Below are positions 1 through 5,355 of a stretch of 5,942 nt of DNA, piece by piece. Positions within the stretch are counted from its first letter, which is position 1. Every line of letters starts with the position of its first letter. The notes under the pieces were generated by a model. It worked only from the letters and a program-made list of their open reading frames with translations, searched no databases and had not been told where the DNA came from. This DNA is from an uncultured Eubacteriales bacterium. GTDB lineage: Bacteria; Bacillota; Clostridia; Oscillospirales; Oscillospiraceae. The stretch spans positions 1 through 5,942 of the forward strand of contig USPI01000094.1 of NCBI GenBank assembly GCA_900556535.1. Direction: 5' to 3'. The position numbers were made by a program, and so were the translations under genes.

Positions 1-30
1 ATTGAAAATTATATGTTACAATGTTTCAAT
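1..30. repeat. 7-bp perfect inverted repeat flanking the candidate -10 element
   Basis: ATTGAAA (1-7) and TTTCAAT (24-30) are exact reverse complements separated by 16 bases, and the candidate -10 element lies between them. A second, shorter pair, TTACA (16-20) and TGTAA (30-34), overlaps it. There is no T-run after the repeat, so it does not look like a terminator. Its place around the -10 and the likely start site fits an operator, perhaps for autoregulation by the downstream regulator, but that is inference. The AT-rich composition makes chance repeats fairly likely. Confidence 0.3.
14..22 (+). promoter_or_regulatory. Candidate extended -10 promoter element before the response regulator gene
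   Basis: TGTTACAAT matches the extended -10 pattern TGnTATAAT at all but one base of the hexamer (TACAAT, 17-22). It lies in an AT-rich stretch that contrasts with the GC-rich genes. Transcription would start near base 29 and leave a leader of about 30 bases with the ribosome binding site in it. A -35 element at normal spacing would fall before base 1, so it cannot be judged. A weaker alternative is GTTACA (15-20), 17 bases, then TATAAG (38-43), but its start would fall at the ribosome binding site, so it is less likely. Confidence 0.45.
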
Positions 31-45
31 GTAAATTTATAAGAA

Positions 46-52
46 AGAGGAA
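46..52 (+). promoter_or_regulatory. Ribosome binding site of the response regulator
   Basis: The purine-rich run AGAGGAA (46-52) holds AGAGG seven bases before the ATG at 58. It supports that ATG as the start, as does the typical receiver-domain beginning of the protein right after it. Confidence 0.7.
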
Positions 53-57
53 GCACC

Positions 58-747
58 ATGAAAAAGATACTCGTCCTTGAAGATGAACCGAATATCCGCA
101 GTTTTGTGGTCATTAACCTCCGCCGCAACGGATATGAGCCCATTGAAGCCGAAAACGGCACGACCGCGCTCAGCCTTATCGAGAAAAATCCCGATATCAG
201 CCTTGCGCTGCTTGACGTCATGCTGCCGGATATAGACGGCTTTGAGGTATGCCGCCGCATTCGCGCCTCCGGCTCCAAGATCGGTATAATCATGCTCACG
301 GCAAAAAGTCAGGAGATAGACAAAGTCACGGGTCTCATGACGGGCGCCGACGATTACGTTACGAAGCCCTTCTCCCCGGCCGAGCTGACCGCGAGAGTCG
401 ATGCGCTTATCCGCCGCCTCGGCAGTGACGCCGGCGACAAGCCCAGCTATGAAATTTCCAGCGGTCCATTCCTGCTCAATACACGCAACCGCACCCTTGA
501 AAAGGACTGCAAGCGCCTCAAGCTCACGCAGATAGAGTATCTGCTGATGAAGCTTTTTATGGAAAACCCCGGAAAGGCAATGTCCAGAGAAGACATTCTC
601 AAAGCCGTCTGGGGTGAGGATTTTTCGGGTGAGCTGAAGACGGTGGACGTTAACATCCGCCGCCTGCGCATTAAAATCGAGGCAGACCCGACGGAGCCGG
701 AATTCCTCACGACGGTGTGGGGCTTCGGCTACAAATGGGGCTACTGA
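58..747 (+). CDS. OmpR/PhoB-family two-component response regulator
   Basis: This is a DNA-binding response regulator of 229 residues, the usual length for the OmpR family. The N-terminal receiver domain (about 1-120) has the acidic pocket E8-D9-E10, the phosphoacceptor D53 in the LLDVMLPDIDG stretch, the switch residues T81 (MLTAK) and Y100, and the conserved K103-P104 (VTKPF). A linker of about 12 residues leads to a C-terminal winged-helix domain (about 133-229) with the recognition helix around 195-208 (TVDVNIRRLRIKIE) and the closing hairpin TVWGFGYKW. It should be phosphorylated by the histidine kinase encoded 22 bases downstream and then bind promoters as a dimer. The first acidic position is Glu rather than the commoner Asp, which is tolerated in the family. 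Domain arrangement is certain; the target genes cannot be read from the sequence, so no specific gene name is given. Confidence 0.95.
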   Translation: MKKILVLEDEPNIRSFVVINLRRNGYEPIEAENGTTALSLIEKNPDISLALLDVMLPDIDGFEVCRRIRASGSKIGIIMLTAKSQEIDKVTGLMTGADDYVTKPFSPAELTARVDALIRRLGSDAGDKPSYEISSGPFLLNTRNRTLEKDCKRLKLTQIEYLLMKLFMENPGKAMSREDILKAVWGEDFSGELKTVDVNIRRLRIKIEADPTEPEFLTTVWGFGYKWGY

Positions 748-752
748 ATTAT

Positions 753-762
753 TTCCCGGGAA
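753..762. repeat. 10-bp perfect palindrome overlapping the kinase ribosome binding site
   Basis: TTCCCGGGAA is its own reverse complement and lies in the 22-base gap between regulator and kinase. Its right half supplies most of the Shine-Dalgarno sequence GGAAG (759-763), six bases before the kinase ATG at 770. As a hairpin it would need a loop taken from its own centre, leaving about three pairs, so it is unlikely to be a stable structure or a terminator. It may be chance. Confidence 0.5.
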
Positions 763-769
763 GTGACCG

Positions 770-1765
770 ATGTTTTTTAAAGATCTAAAATGGCAGCTGC
801 TCGCCTCGAGCGCTGCCGCACTTGTCCTGATCGCAGGACTTATAGTTTGCATAGCCAAGGAACTGACCGCTCCGGCAGTCATTCTTGCCGTTTTGACGGG
901 CGCGTATATCGTATGCGTTAACCTCTGGTTTGATAAATACGTTTCAAAGCCCATCCGCTCGCTCAGCGAGGCGGCAAAGTATATTGCCGAGGGCAGCTAC
1001 GGCGCGCAGGTGCCGTCTTCCGGAAATAACGAGATAGGCAGGCTCACGGACGATATAAATCAGATGTCGTCCAAGGTCGCCCGCTCGGACAAGGCGACGG
1101 CGGAATTCATTTCGCAGATATCGCACGAGCTGCGCACCCCGCTGACGGCGATACTCGGCTGGAGCGAGACGCTTCAGTACGACCCCGCGATAAAGGACGA
1201 TTCGCTGCGCGGCGTGAAGATCATTTCCAAGGAGGCGGAAAGGCTCACGGGAATGGTCGCGGATCTTTTGGAGTTCACGCGCATCCAGGACGGGCGCTTC
1301 AATCTGCGCATGGAGCTGGTCGACATAGCGGCCGAGCTTGAGGACTCGCTGTTTACCTACGGAAAGCTCATGAGCGAGGCGGGCATAGAGGTCAATTACA
1401 CGCCGCCCGAATATGACATTCCGCTCATCTCCGGCGACCCGGAGCGGCTCAAGCAGGTGTTTCTCAACCTGCTTGACAATGCGGCAAAGCACGGCGGCGA
1501 CGGCGGCAAGGCGGACATTTCGCTCGCGCTGGAAAACGGCAGCGTCGTAATTTGCATCCGCGACTACGGCCACGGCATCCCCGACGCCGAGCTCCCGCTC
1601 GTCAAAAACAGATTCTACAAGGGCAGCTCGAAAAACCGCGGCAGCGGCATAGGTCTTGCCGTGTGCGATGAGATAATAACCCGCCACGGCGGCACGCTTG
1701 CCATTTCAAACGCCGACGGCGGCGGCTGCCTTGCAAAGATAACTCTCCCCATATCCGAAAACTGA
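770..1765 (+). CDS. Two-component sensor histidine kinase with HAMP domain and minimal external loop
   Basis: This 331-residue membrane histidine kinase is the presumed partner of the regulator just upstream. Two hydrophobic helices (about 9-29 and 33-54) are joined by only a few residues around KELT, so there is no extracytoplasmic sensor domain. A HAMP linker follows (about 54-105, with the typical P61 and the E88-IGRL stretch). The HisKA helix holds the phosphoacceptor H119 in SHELRTP, with E120 and T123 in the places needed for the phosphatase reaction. The ATPase domain shows the N box (FLNLLDNAAKH, N237), the G1 box (DYGHG, 265-269), the F box (RFYKGSS) and the G2 box (GSGIGLAV, 291-298). 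All catalytic motifs are intact. The start at 770 has GGAAG six bases before it. The architecture suggests sensing within the membrane or through a partner protein. The signal is unknown. Confidence 0.95.
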   Translation: MFFKDLKWQLLASSAAALVLIAGLIVCIAKELTAPAVILAVLTGAYIVCVNLWFDKYVSKPIRSLSEAAKYIAEGSYGAQVPSSGNNEIGRLTDDINQMSSKVARSDKATAEFISQISHELRTPLTAILGWSETLQYDPAIKDDSLRGVKIISKEAERLTGMVADLLEFTRIQDGRFNLRMELVDIAAELEDSLFTYGKLMSEAGIEVNYTPPEYDIPLISGDPERLKQVFLNLLDNAAKHGGDGGKADISLALENGSVVICIRDYGHGIPDAELPLVKNRFYKGSSKNRGSGIGLAVCDEIITRHGGTLAISNADGGGCLAKITLPISEN

Positions 1766-1770
1766 GGTAA
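1764..1770 (+). promoter_or_regulatory. Ribosome binding site of the YqhQ gene, overlapping the kinase stop codon
   Basis: GAGGTAA begins inside the kinase stop codon (TGA, 1763-1765) and puts GAGG seven bases before the ATG at 1775. The overlap suggests that the two genes are translated from one message, with ribosomes finishing the kinase close to the next start. Confidence 0.7.
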
Positions 1771-1774
1771 TTAA

Positions 1775-2728
1775 ATGTCAGATAAGAAAGACAGCTCCTC
1801 TGTCGCCTTCAAGACCTCTATCGGCGGTCAGGCGCTCATAGAGGGCATCATGATGCTCGGGCCGGAAAAGCGCGCGATAGTGTGCCGAGGCTCGGGCGAA
1901 ATAGTTGAAAAGGTCGAGCCGGTAGTGCCGCTCAAGGAAAAGTCCACGGTGCTCGGTCTGCCGCTCATTCGCGGCGTTGCGGCGTTCGTGTCGTCGATGG
2001 TAAACGGTGTAAAGGCGCTCTCCTACTCCGCCTCGCAGCTTCCCGAGGATATGCAGGAGGAGCCGGACAAGATCGACCAATGGATAGAAAACCATTTTTC
2101 GGACGAGACCGCGCAGAAGGTCATAATAGGCATTGCGGTCGTGCTCGGTATCGCGCTGTCGCTGTTTCTGTTTCTGTTCCTGCCGACCTTCGTCGTGGGG
2201 CTTTTCCCCGCGGTGAAGTCCGACTTCTACTGGCGCACCCTGCTTGAGGGCATACTCAAGCTCGTCATCTTCTTCGTCTATCTCATACTATGCTCGAAAA
2301 TGAAGGATATGAAGCGGCTTTTCGCATATCACGGCGCCGAGCACAAGACTATTTTCTGCTATGAAAAGGGTCTGCCGCTCACTGTCGAGAACGTGCGTCC
2401 GCAGCCGAGGCTGCATCCGAGATGCGGCACGAGCTTCATCTTCGTCGTTATTATAATCAGCATAATCGCCGGCTCATTCATCCACGTTTCCGACACACTG
2501 CTGCGAATGGGACTCAAGTTCCTCATACTGCCGCTCATAGTCGGCGTGAGCTATGAGCTCAACCGCTGGGTCGGACGGCACGACAACCTGTGCTCGAAGA
2601 TCCTCTCTTGGCCCGGCAAGCAGTTCCAGCGCATAACCACAAACGAGCCCGACGACGACATGATCGAATGCGCCATCCGCGCGCTTGAGCTCGTCATTCC
2701 CGATAAAAAAGGCAGCGACGCCTGGTAA
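1775..2728 (+). CDS. yqhQ: YqhQ-like DUF1385 integral membrane protein
   Basis: The 317-residue protein belongs to the DUF1385 (COG3872, YqhQ) family, recognised by four conserved blocks: GGQALIEGIMM at 17-27, FAYHGAEHKTI at 183-193, PRLHPRCGTSF at 211-221 and an ITTNEPDDD stretch near 287-295. About four membrane helices are visible (roughly 115-143, 156-173, 219-238 and 243-260). Histidines 186, 190 and 214 with C217 lie in the conserved blocks and could bind metal. The family has been annotated as a predicted metal-dependent enzyme, but to my knowledge its reaction is not established, and none is claimed here. In clostridia this gene is often found directly before prmC, as here (11-base gap). 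It lies 9 bases after the kinase, so it could also be a membrane partner of that kinase, which is only a suggestion. Length and motifs look complete. Confidence 0.93.
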   Translation: MSDKKDSSSVAFKTSIGGQALIEGIMMLGPEKRAIVCRGSGEIVEKVEPVVPLKEKSTVLGLPLIRGVAAFVSSMVNGVKALSYSASQLPEDMQEEPDKIDQWIENHFSDETAQKVIIGIAVVLGIALSLFLFLFLPTFVVGLFPAVKSDFYWRTLLEGILKLVIFFVYLILCSKMKDMKRLFAYHGAEHKTIFCYEKGLPLTVENVRPQPRLHPRCGTSFIFVVIIISIIAGSFIHVSDTLLRMGLKFLILPLIVGVSYELNRWVGRHDNLCSKILSWPGKQFQRITTNEPDDDMIECAIRALELVIPDKKGSDAW

Positions 2729-2739
2729 GGACCCTGATA

Positions 2740-3609
2740 ATGCCAAAGACATACAATGATATTTACTTCTCCGTGAGAAACATTCTCAGAGAGAACGGCG
2801 TTGAGGCGTACAGCCTCGAGGCGCGAATACTCCTCGCTTCGGCAGCCGGAAAGACAACGGAAGCTCTGATGCGTGATATGTATCTGTACACATCGAGCGA
2901 TATAGAGAACAGAGCCCTTGCCATGGTGCAGCGGCGCGTTGATGGCGAGCCCATCGCCTACATTGCAGGCTCATGGGAGTTCTACGGGCTGCCGATAACG
3001 GTCACGCCGGACGTGCTCATCCCGCGCATCGACACGGAGATACTCGTGGATGCCGCGATAGAAGCCGTGAGAACGCGTGGCATGAAAAGCCGCATACTCG
3101 ACCTGTGCTGCGGCAGCGGCTGCATAGCCTGCGCACTTGCGCACGAGCTGCCCGCTTCAAGAGTTGTCGCGGCCGATCTCAGCCCCTCGGCGCTTGAGGT
3201 GTGCAGAAGGAACATAAACCAAAACGGACTCGCGGCGCGGATAATCCCCATGAACTGCGACGCGACAACGTGGCCGCCGATGAGCATCGGCAGCTTCGAT
3301 ATCATCGTCTCAAACCCGCCCTACATCGCCTCGCACGAGATAATTGAGCTTGACTGCTCCGTGCGCGATTACGAGCCGATGACGGCTCTTGACGGCGGCG
3401 AGGACGGCCTTGATTTTTACAGGGCGATAATAAAATACTGGACCATTTCGCTCAGACCGAACGGCTTTATGATGTTCGAGGTCGGCGAGGGTCAGGCCGA
3501 CGACGTAAAGAGAATGCTCCTTGCCGCCGGCTTCGTCGCGGTCGAAACGCGCAGGGATACGCTCGGATATGACCGCGTCGTCATCGGAAAGTGGAAAAAC
3601 GAATACTGA
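2740..3609 (+). CDS. prmC: Release factor glutamine N5-methyltransferase PrmC (HemK)
   Basis: PrmC uses S-adenosylmethionine to methylate the glutamine of the GGQ motif in peptide release factors, which makes translation termination efficient. The 289-residue protein has the helical N-terminal release-factor-binding domain (about 1-85), then the Rossmann methyltransferase domain. Visible motifs are LIPRIDTE (93-100, usually LIPRPETE), the cofactor loop DLCCGSGCIA (121-130), the acidic AADLS (144-148) after the second strand, and the catalytic NPPY (192-195). The length is normal. AAGGA (2727-2731), overlapping the yqhQ stop codon, lies eight bases before the ATG. The cofactor loop is unusually rich in cysteine (C123, C124, C128, with C131 just after). 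prmC often sits next to prfA, its substrate gene, but here recA follows instead. Distinction from DNA N6-adenine methylases rests on the N-terminal domain and the LIPR block. Confidence 0.95.
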   Translation: MPKTYNDIYFSVRNILRENGVEAYSLEARILLASAAGKTTEALMRDMYLYTSSDIENRALAMVQRRVDGEPIAYIAGSWEFYGLPITVTPDVLIPRIDTEILVDAAIEAVRTRGMKSRILDLCCGSGCIACALAHELPASRVVAADLSPSALEVCRRNINQNGLAARIIPMNCDATTWPPMSIGSFDIIVSNPPYIASHEIIELDCSVRDYEPMTALDGGEDGLDFYRAIIKYWTISLRPNGFMMFEVGEGQADDVKRMLLAAGFVAVETRRDTLGYDRVVIGKWKNEY

Positions 3610-3616
3610 TATATAT

Positions 3617-3623
3617 GAGGTGA
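3617..3623 (+). promoter_or_regulatory. Strong ribosome binding site of recA
   Basis: GAGGTGA is a seven-base match to the Shine-Dalgarno consensus, five bases before the ATG at 3629. It fits a highly translated gene and settles the recA start. An ATG at 3615 just before it opens only a two-codon frame (ATG AGG TGA) and is not taken as a start. Confidence 0.8.
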
Positions 3624-3628
3624 ACTAA

Positions 3629-4741
3629 ATGGCCGAAAAGAAAAAAGCTCCCATCTCGACCCATTCGCAGGCGGGCGACAAGAAAAAAGCCCTCGAGACC
3701 TGCATCGCGCAAATTGAAAAGAACTACGGCAAGGGCGCCATAATGCGCCTTGGCGACGATATCCCCGTGAACGTCGAGGCGCTGTCAACGGGCTCGCTCT
3801 CACTTGACCTCGCGCTCGGTATCGGCGGCGTTCCCAAGGGCAGGATCATTGAGATCTACGGCCCCGAGGCATCGGGTAAGACCACGCTCGCGCTGCACGT
3901 CGTTGCGGCGGCGCAGAAGGCGGGCGGCGAGGCGGCATACATTGACGTCGAGCACGCTCTCGAGCCGGCATACGCCCGCGCCTTGGGCGTTGATATAGAC
4001 AGCCTTCTCATCTCTCAGCCGGACACCGGCGAGCAGGCACTGGACATAACCGAAAGCCTCGTGCGCTCAAGCGCCGTTGACGTCGTCGTCGTTGACTCCG
4101 TCGCCGCGCTCATACCCCGCATAGAGCTTGAGGGCGAAATGGGCGACTCCGTCGTGGGCGCTCTGGCAAGACTCATGTCGCAGGCAATGCGCCGTCTTGC
4201 CGGCTGCATCTCCAAAAACGGCTGCACCGTCATTTTCATAAACCAGCTGCGCCAGAAGATAGGCGTCATGTACGGCAACCCCGAGACCACCCCCGGCGGT
4301 CTTGCGCTCAAATACTACGCCTCCGTGCGCATTGACGTGCGCCGCATCGAGACTCTCAAGGTCGGCGGCGAAATGATAGGCAACCGCACGAGAGCGAAGG
4401 TCATAAAGAATAAGTGCGCTCCCCCGTTCAAAGAGGCGGAGTTCGACATCATGTACGGCGAGGGCATATCCAAGGTCGGCGAGATAGTCGATCTGGGCGT
4501 TAAGCTTGAGCTCATCGACAAGGCCGGCGCATGGTTCACCGTCGGCGAGCAGCGCATTCAGGGCCGCGACGCAGTGAAGGAATACCTGCTGTCCCACCCC
4601 GAGATTTGCGACGAGCTCGAGCAGCAGATACGCGACAACGCATACAAGCTCATGTCCCCGCAGGCTAAGAAGGCCGCCGACAAGGCAGGTCGTGCGGCAG
4701 GCCGCGCGGTGGATATAGACGCGGAAGAGTTTGAAGGCTGA
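3629..4741 (+). CDS. recA: Recombinase RecA
   Basis: RecA forms ATP-dependent filaments on single-stranded DNA, performs strand exchange in recombinational repair and triggers LexA self-cleavage. The 370-residue protein is somewhat longer than E. coli RecA, with about 12 extra N-terminal residues. It has the N-terminal helix with KGAIMRLG (35-42), Walker [10 protein letters not shown] (78-86, K84), the catalytic Glu E108, Walker B VVVVD (152-156), loop L1 (about 168-181), the ATP-sensing Q206 in FINQLRQK and loop L2 with NPETTPGG (217-224). It ends in a short lysine/alanine-rich stretch and an acidic tail (DIDAEEFEG). In L1 the sequence is [10 protein letters not shown] where GDSHVGLQAR is the usual Gram-positive form, so a normally conserved His is Val. 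No LexA-type box is visible in the 19 bases before the gene. Identity is certain. Confidence 0.98.
   Translation: MAEKKKAPISTHSQAGDKKKALETCIAQIEKNYGKGAIMRLGDDIPVNVEALSTGSLSLDLALGIGGVPKGRIIEIYGPEASGKTTLALHVVAAAQKAGGEAAYIDVEHALEPAYARALGVDIDSLLISQPDTGEQALDITESLVRSSAVDVVVVDSVAALIPRIELEGEMGDSVVGALARLMSQAMRRLAGCISKNGCTVIFINQLRQKIGVMYGNPETTPGGLALKYYASVRIDVRRIETLKVGGEMIGNRTRAKVIKNKCAPPFKEAEFDIMYGEGISKVGEIVDLGVKLELIDKAGAWFTVGEQRIQGRDAVKEYLLSHPEICDELEQQIRDNAYKLMSPQAKKAADKAGRAAGRAVDIDAEEFEG
4733..4737 (+). promoter_or_regulatory. Ribosome binding site deciding the GTG start of recX
   Basis: GAAGG lies within the last codons of recA, nine bases before the GTG at 4747. It favours this GTG over the next in-frame ATG at 4864, which would remove the first 39 residues of RecX. 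Confidence 0.6.
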
Positions 4742-4746
4742 GCAAG

Positions 4747-5355
4747 GTGCGGCTTTGTGAGATAAAGCAGACCTCGCCCGAGCGCTTCACGCTCGTTTTC
4801 GAGGGCGCGCAGGAGCTCAAGACCACGCTCGGCATCATAACCGACCGCTTTCTGCACTCCGGCATGGAGCTGAGCGAGGAGGAATACAAGGACCTTGCTT
4901 CGGCGAGTACGCTCTCCCTTTGCAGGGCGCGGGCGCTGCGGATAATAAACGCAAGACCCATGTCCCGCGAGGAGATGCGCAAAAGGCTCACGGAAAAGGG
5001 CGAAACGCCCGAAAATGCCGAGCTGTGCGCCGACTGGCTTTGCGAAATGGGACTCATAAACGACGAGGTGTACGCAGGCAGCATGGTGCGTCACTACGCC
5101 GCCAAGGGCTACGGTCAGGCGAGGATAAAGCAGGAGCTGCGGCGCCACGGAGTGCCGTGCGAAATGTGGGACGAGGCGCTTGAGCAGATGCCCGAGCAGG
5201 ACGAATATCTCGAAAGATTTCTGCGCACGAGGCTCACCGACTCCCATGACCGCGCGCAGATAAAGAAGGTCTCCGACGCACTTTTCCGGCGCGGCTACTC
5301 ATGGGAGCAGATAAAACACGCGCTGAACGAATACGATACTCAAGGTGATTTCTGA
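4747..5355 (+). CDS. recX: Regulatory protein RecX
   Basis: RecX binds RecA filaments and modulates their growth and activity. The 202-residue protein consists mainly of three-helix repeats typical of the family: about 60-105 (RALRIINARPMSREEMRKRL, then GLINDE at 102-107), about 108-150 (the YGQARIKQELRRHGV stretch) and about 155-195 (KKVSDALFRRGYSWEQIKHAL). The first 55 residues form a weakly conserved N-terminal part, as in other Gram-positive RecX proteins that are longer than the E. coli one. The start is GTG, five bases after the recA stop, which points to coupled translation and to a lower yield than recA. Placement right after recA, with the repeats, makes the call firm. Confidence 0.93.
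   Translation: MRLCEIKQTSPERFTLVFEGAQELKTTLGIITDRFLHSGMELSEEEYKDLASASTLSLCRARALRIINARPMSREEMRKRLTEKGETPENAELCADWLCEMGLINDEVYAGSMVRHYAAKGYGQARIKQELRRHGVPCEMWDEALEQMPEQDEYLERFLRTRLTDSHDRAQIKKVSDALFRRGYSWEQIKHALNEYDTQGDF
5342..5348 (+). promoter_or_regulatory. Ribosome binding site of rimO inside the end of recX
   Basis: AAGGTGA ends six bases before the ATG at 5355 and lies in the last codons of recX. Together with the TGATG stop-start overlap it indicates coupled translation of recX and rimO. Confidence 0.75.

Noticed and set aside
37..954. 305-codon open frame on the minus strand across the regulator and kinase start
   Set aside because: It is antisense to two clear genes, its product resembles no family I recognise, and long antisense frames are expected with this GC-rich codon bias.
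944..1687. 247-codon minus-strand frame opposite the kinase
   Set aside because: It lies wholly within an intact kinase gene with all catalytic motifs; the product is compositionally odd (rich in Arg, Ala, Val) and has no plausible ribosome binding context.
3350..3378. TTGACT at 3350-3355 in prmC as a -35 element
   Set aside because: The sequence about 17 bases on (GAGCCG) bears no likeness to a -10 hexamer.
3459..3477. GAAC and GTTC in prmC as a possible LexA box
   Set aside because: The half-sites are separated by 11 bases rather than 4, so they do not form the known operator.
3610..3616. TATATAT as a -10 element directly before recA
   Set aside because: Transcription would begin beyond the ribosome binding site at 3617-3623, and no -35 hexamer is visible at proper spacing.
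3604..3623. TACTGATATATATG before recA, resembling the left half of the E. coli recA operator
   Set aside because: The right half (CAGTA) is missing, since GAGGTGA follows, and this organism looks like a Firmicute, where the LexA site has a different consensus.
4558..5247. 229-codon minus-strand frame opposite recA end and recX
   Set aside because: It crosses the boundary of two well-recognised genes on the other strand and shows no family motif, so it is a shadow frame.
4864..5355. Shorter RecX starting at the ATG at 4864
   Set aside because: The upstream GTG has a well-placed GAAGG and gives a length usual for Gram-positive RecX; starting at 4864 would leave a 123-base gap in otherwise tightly packed genes.
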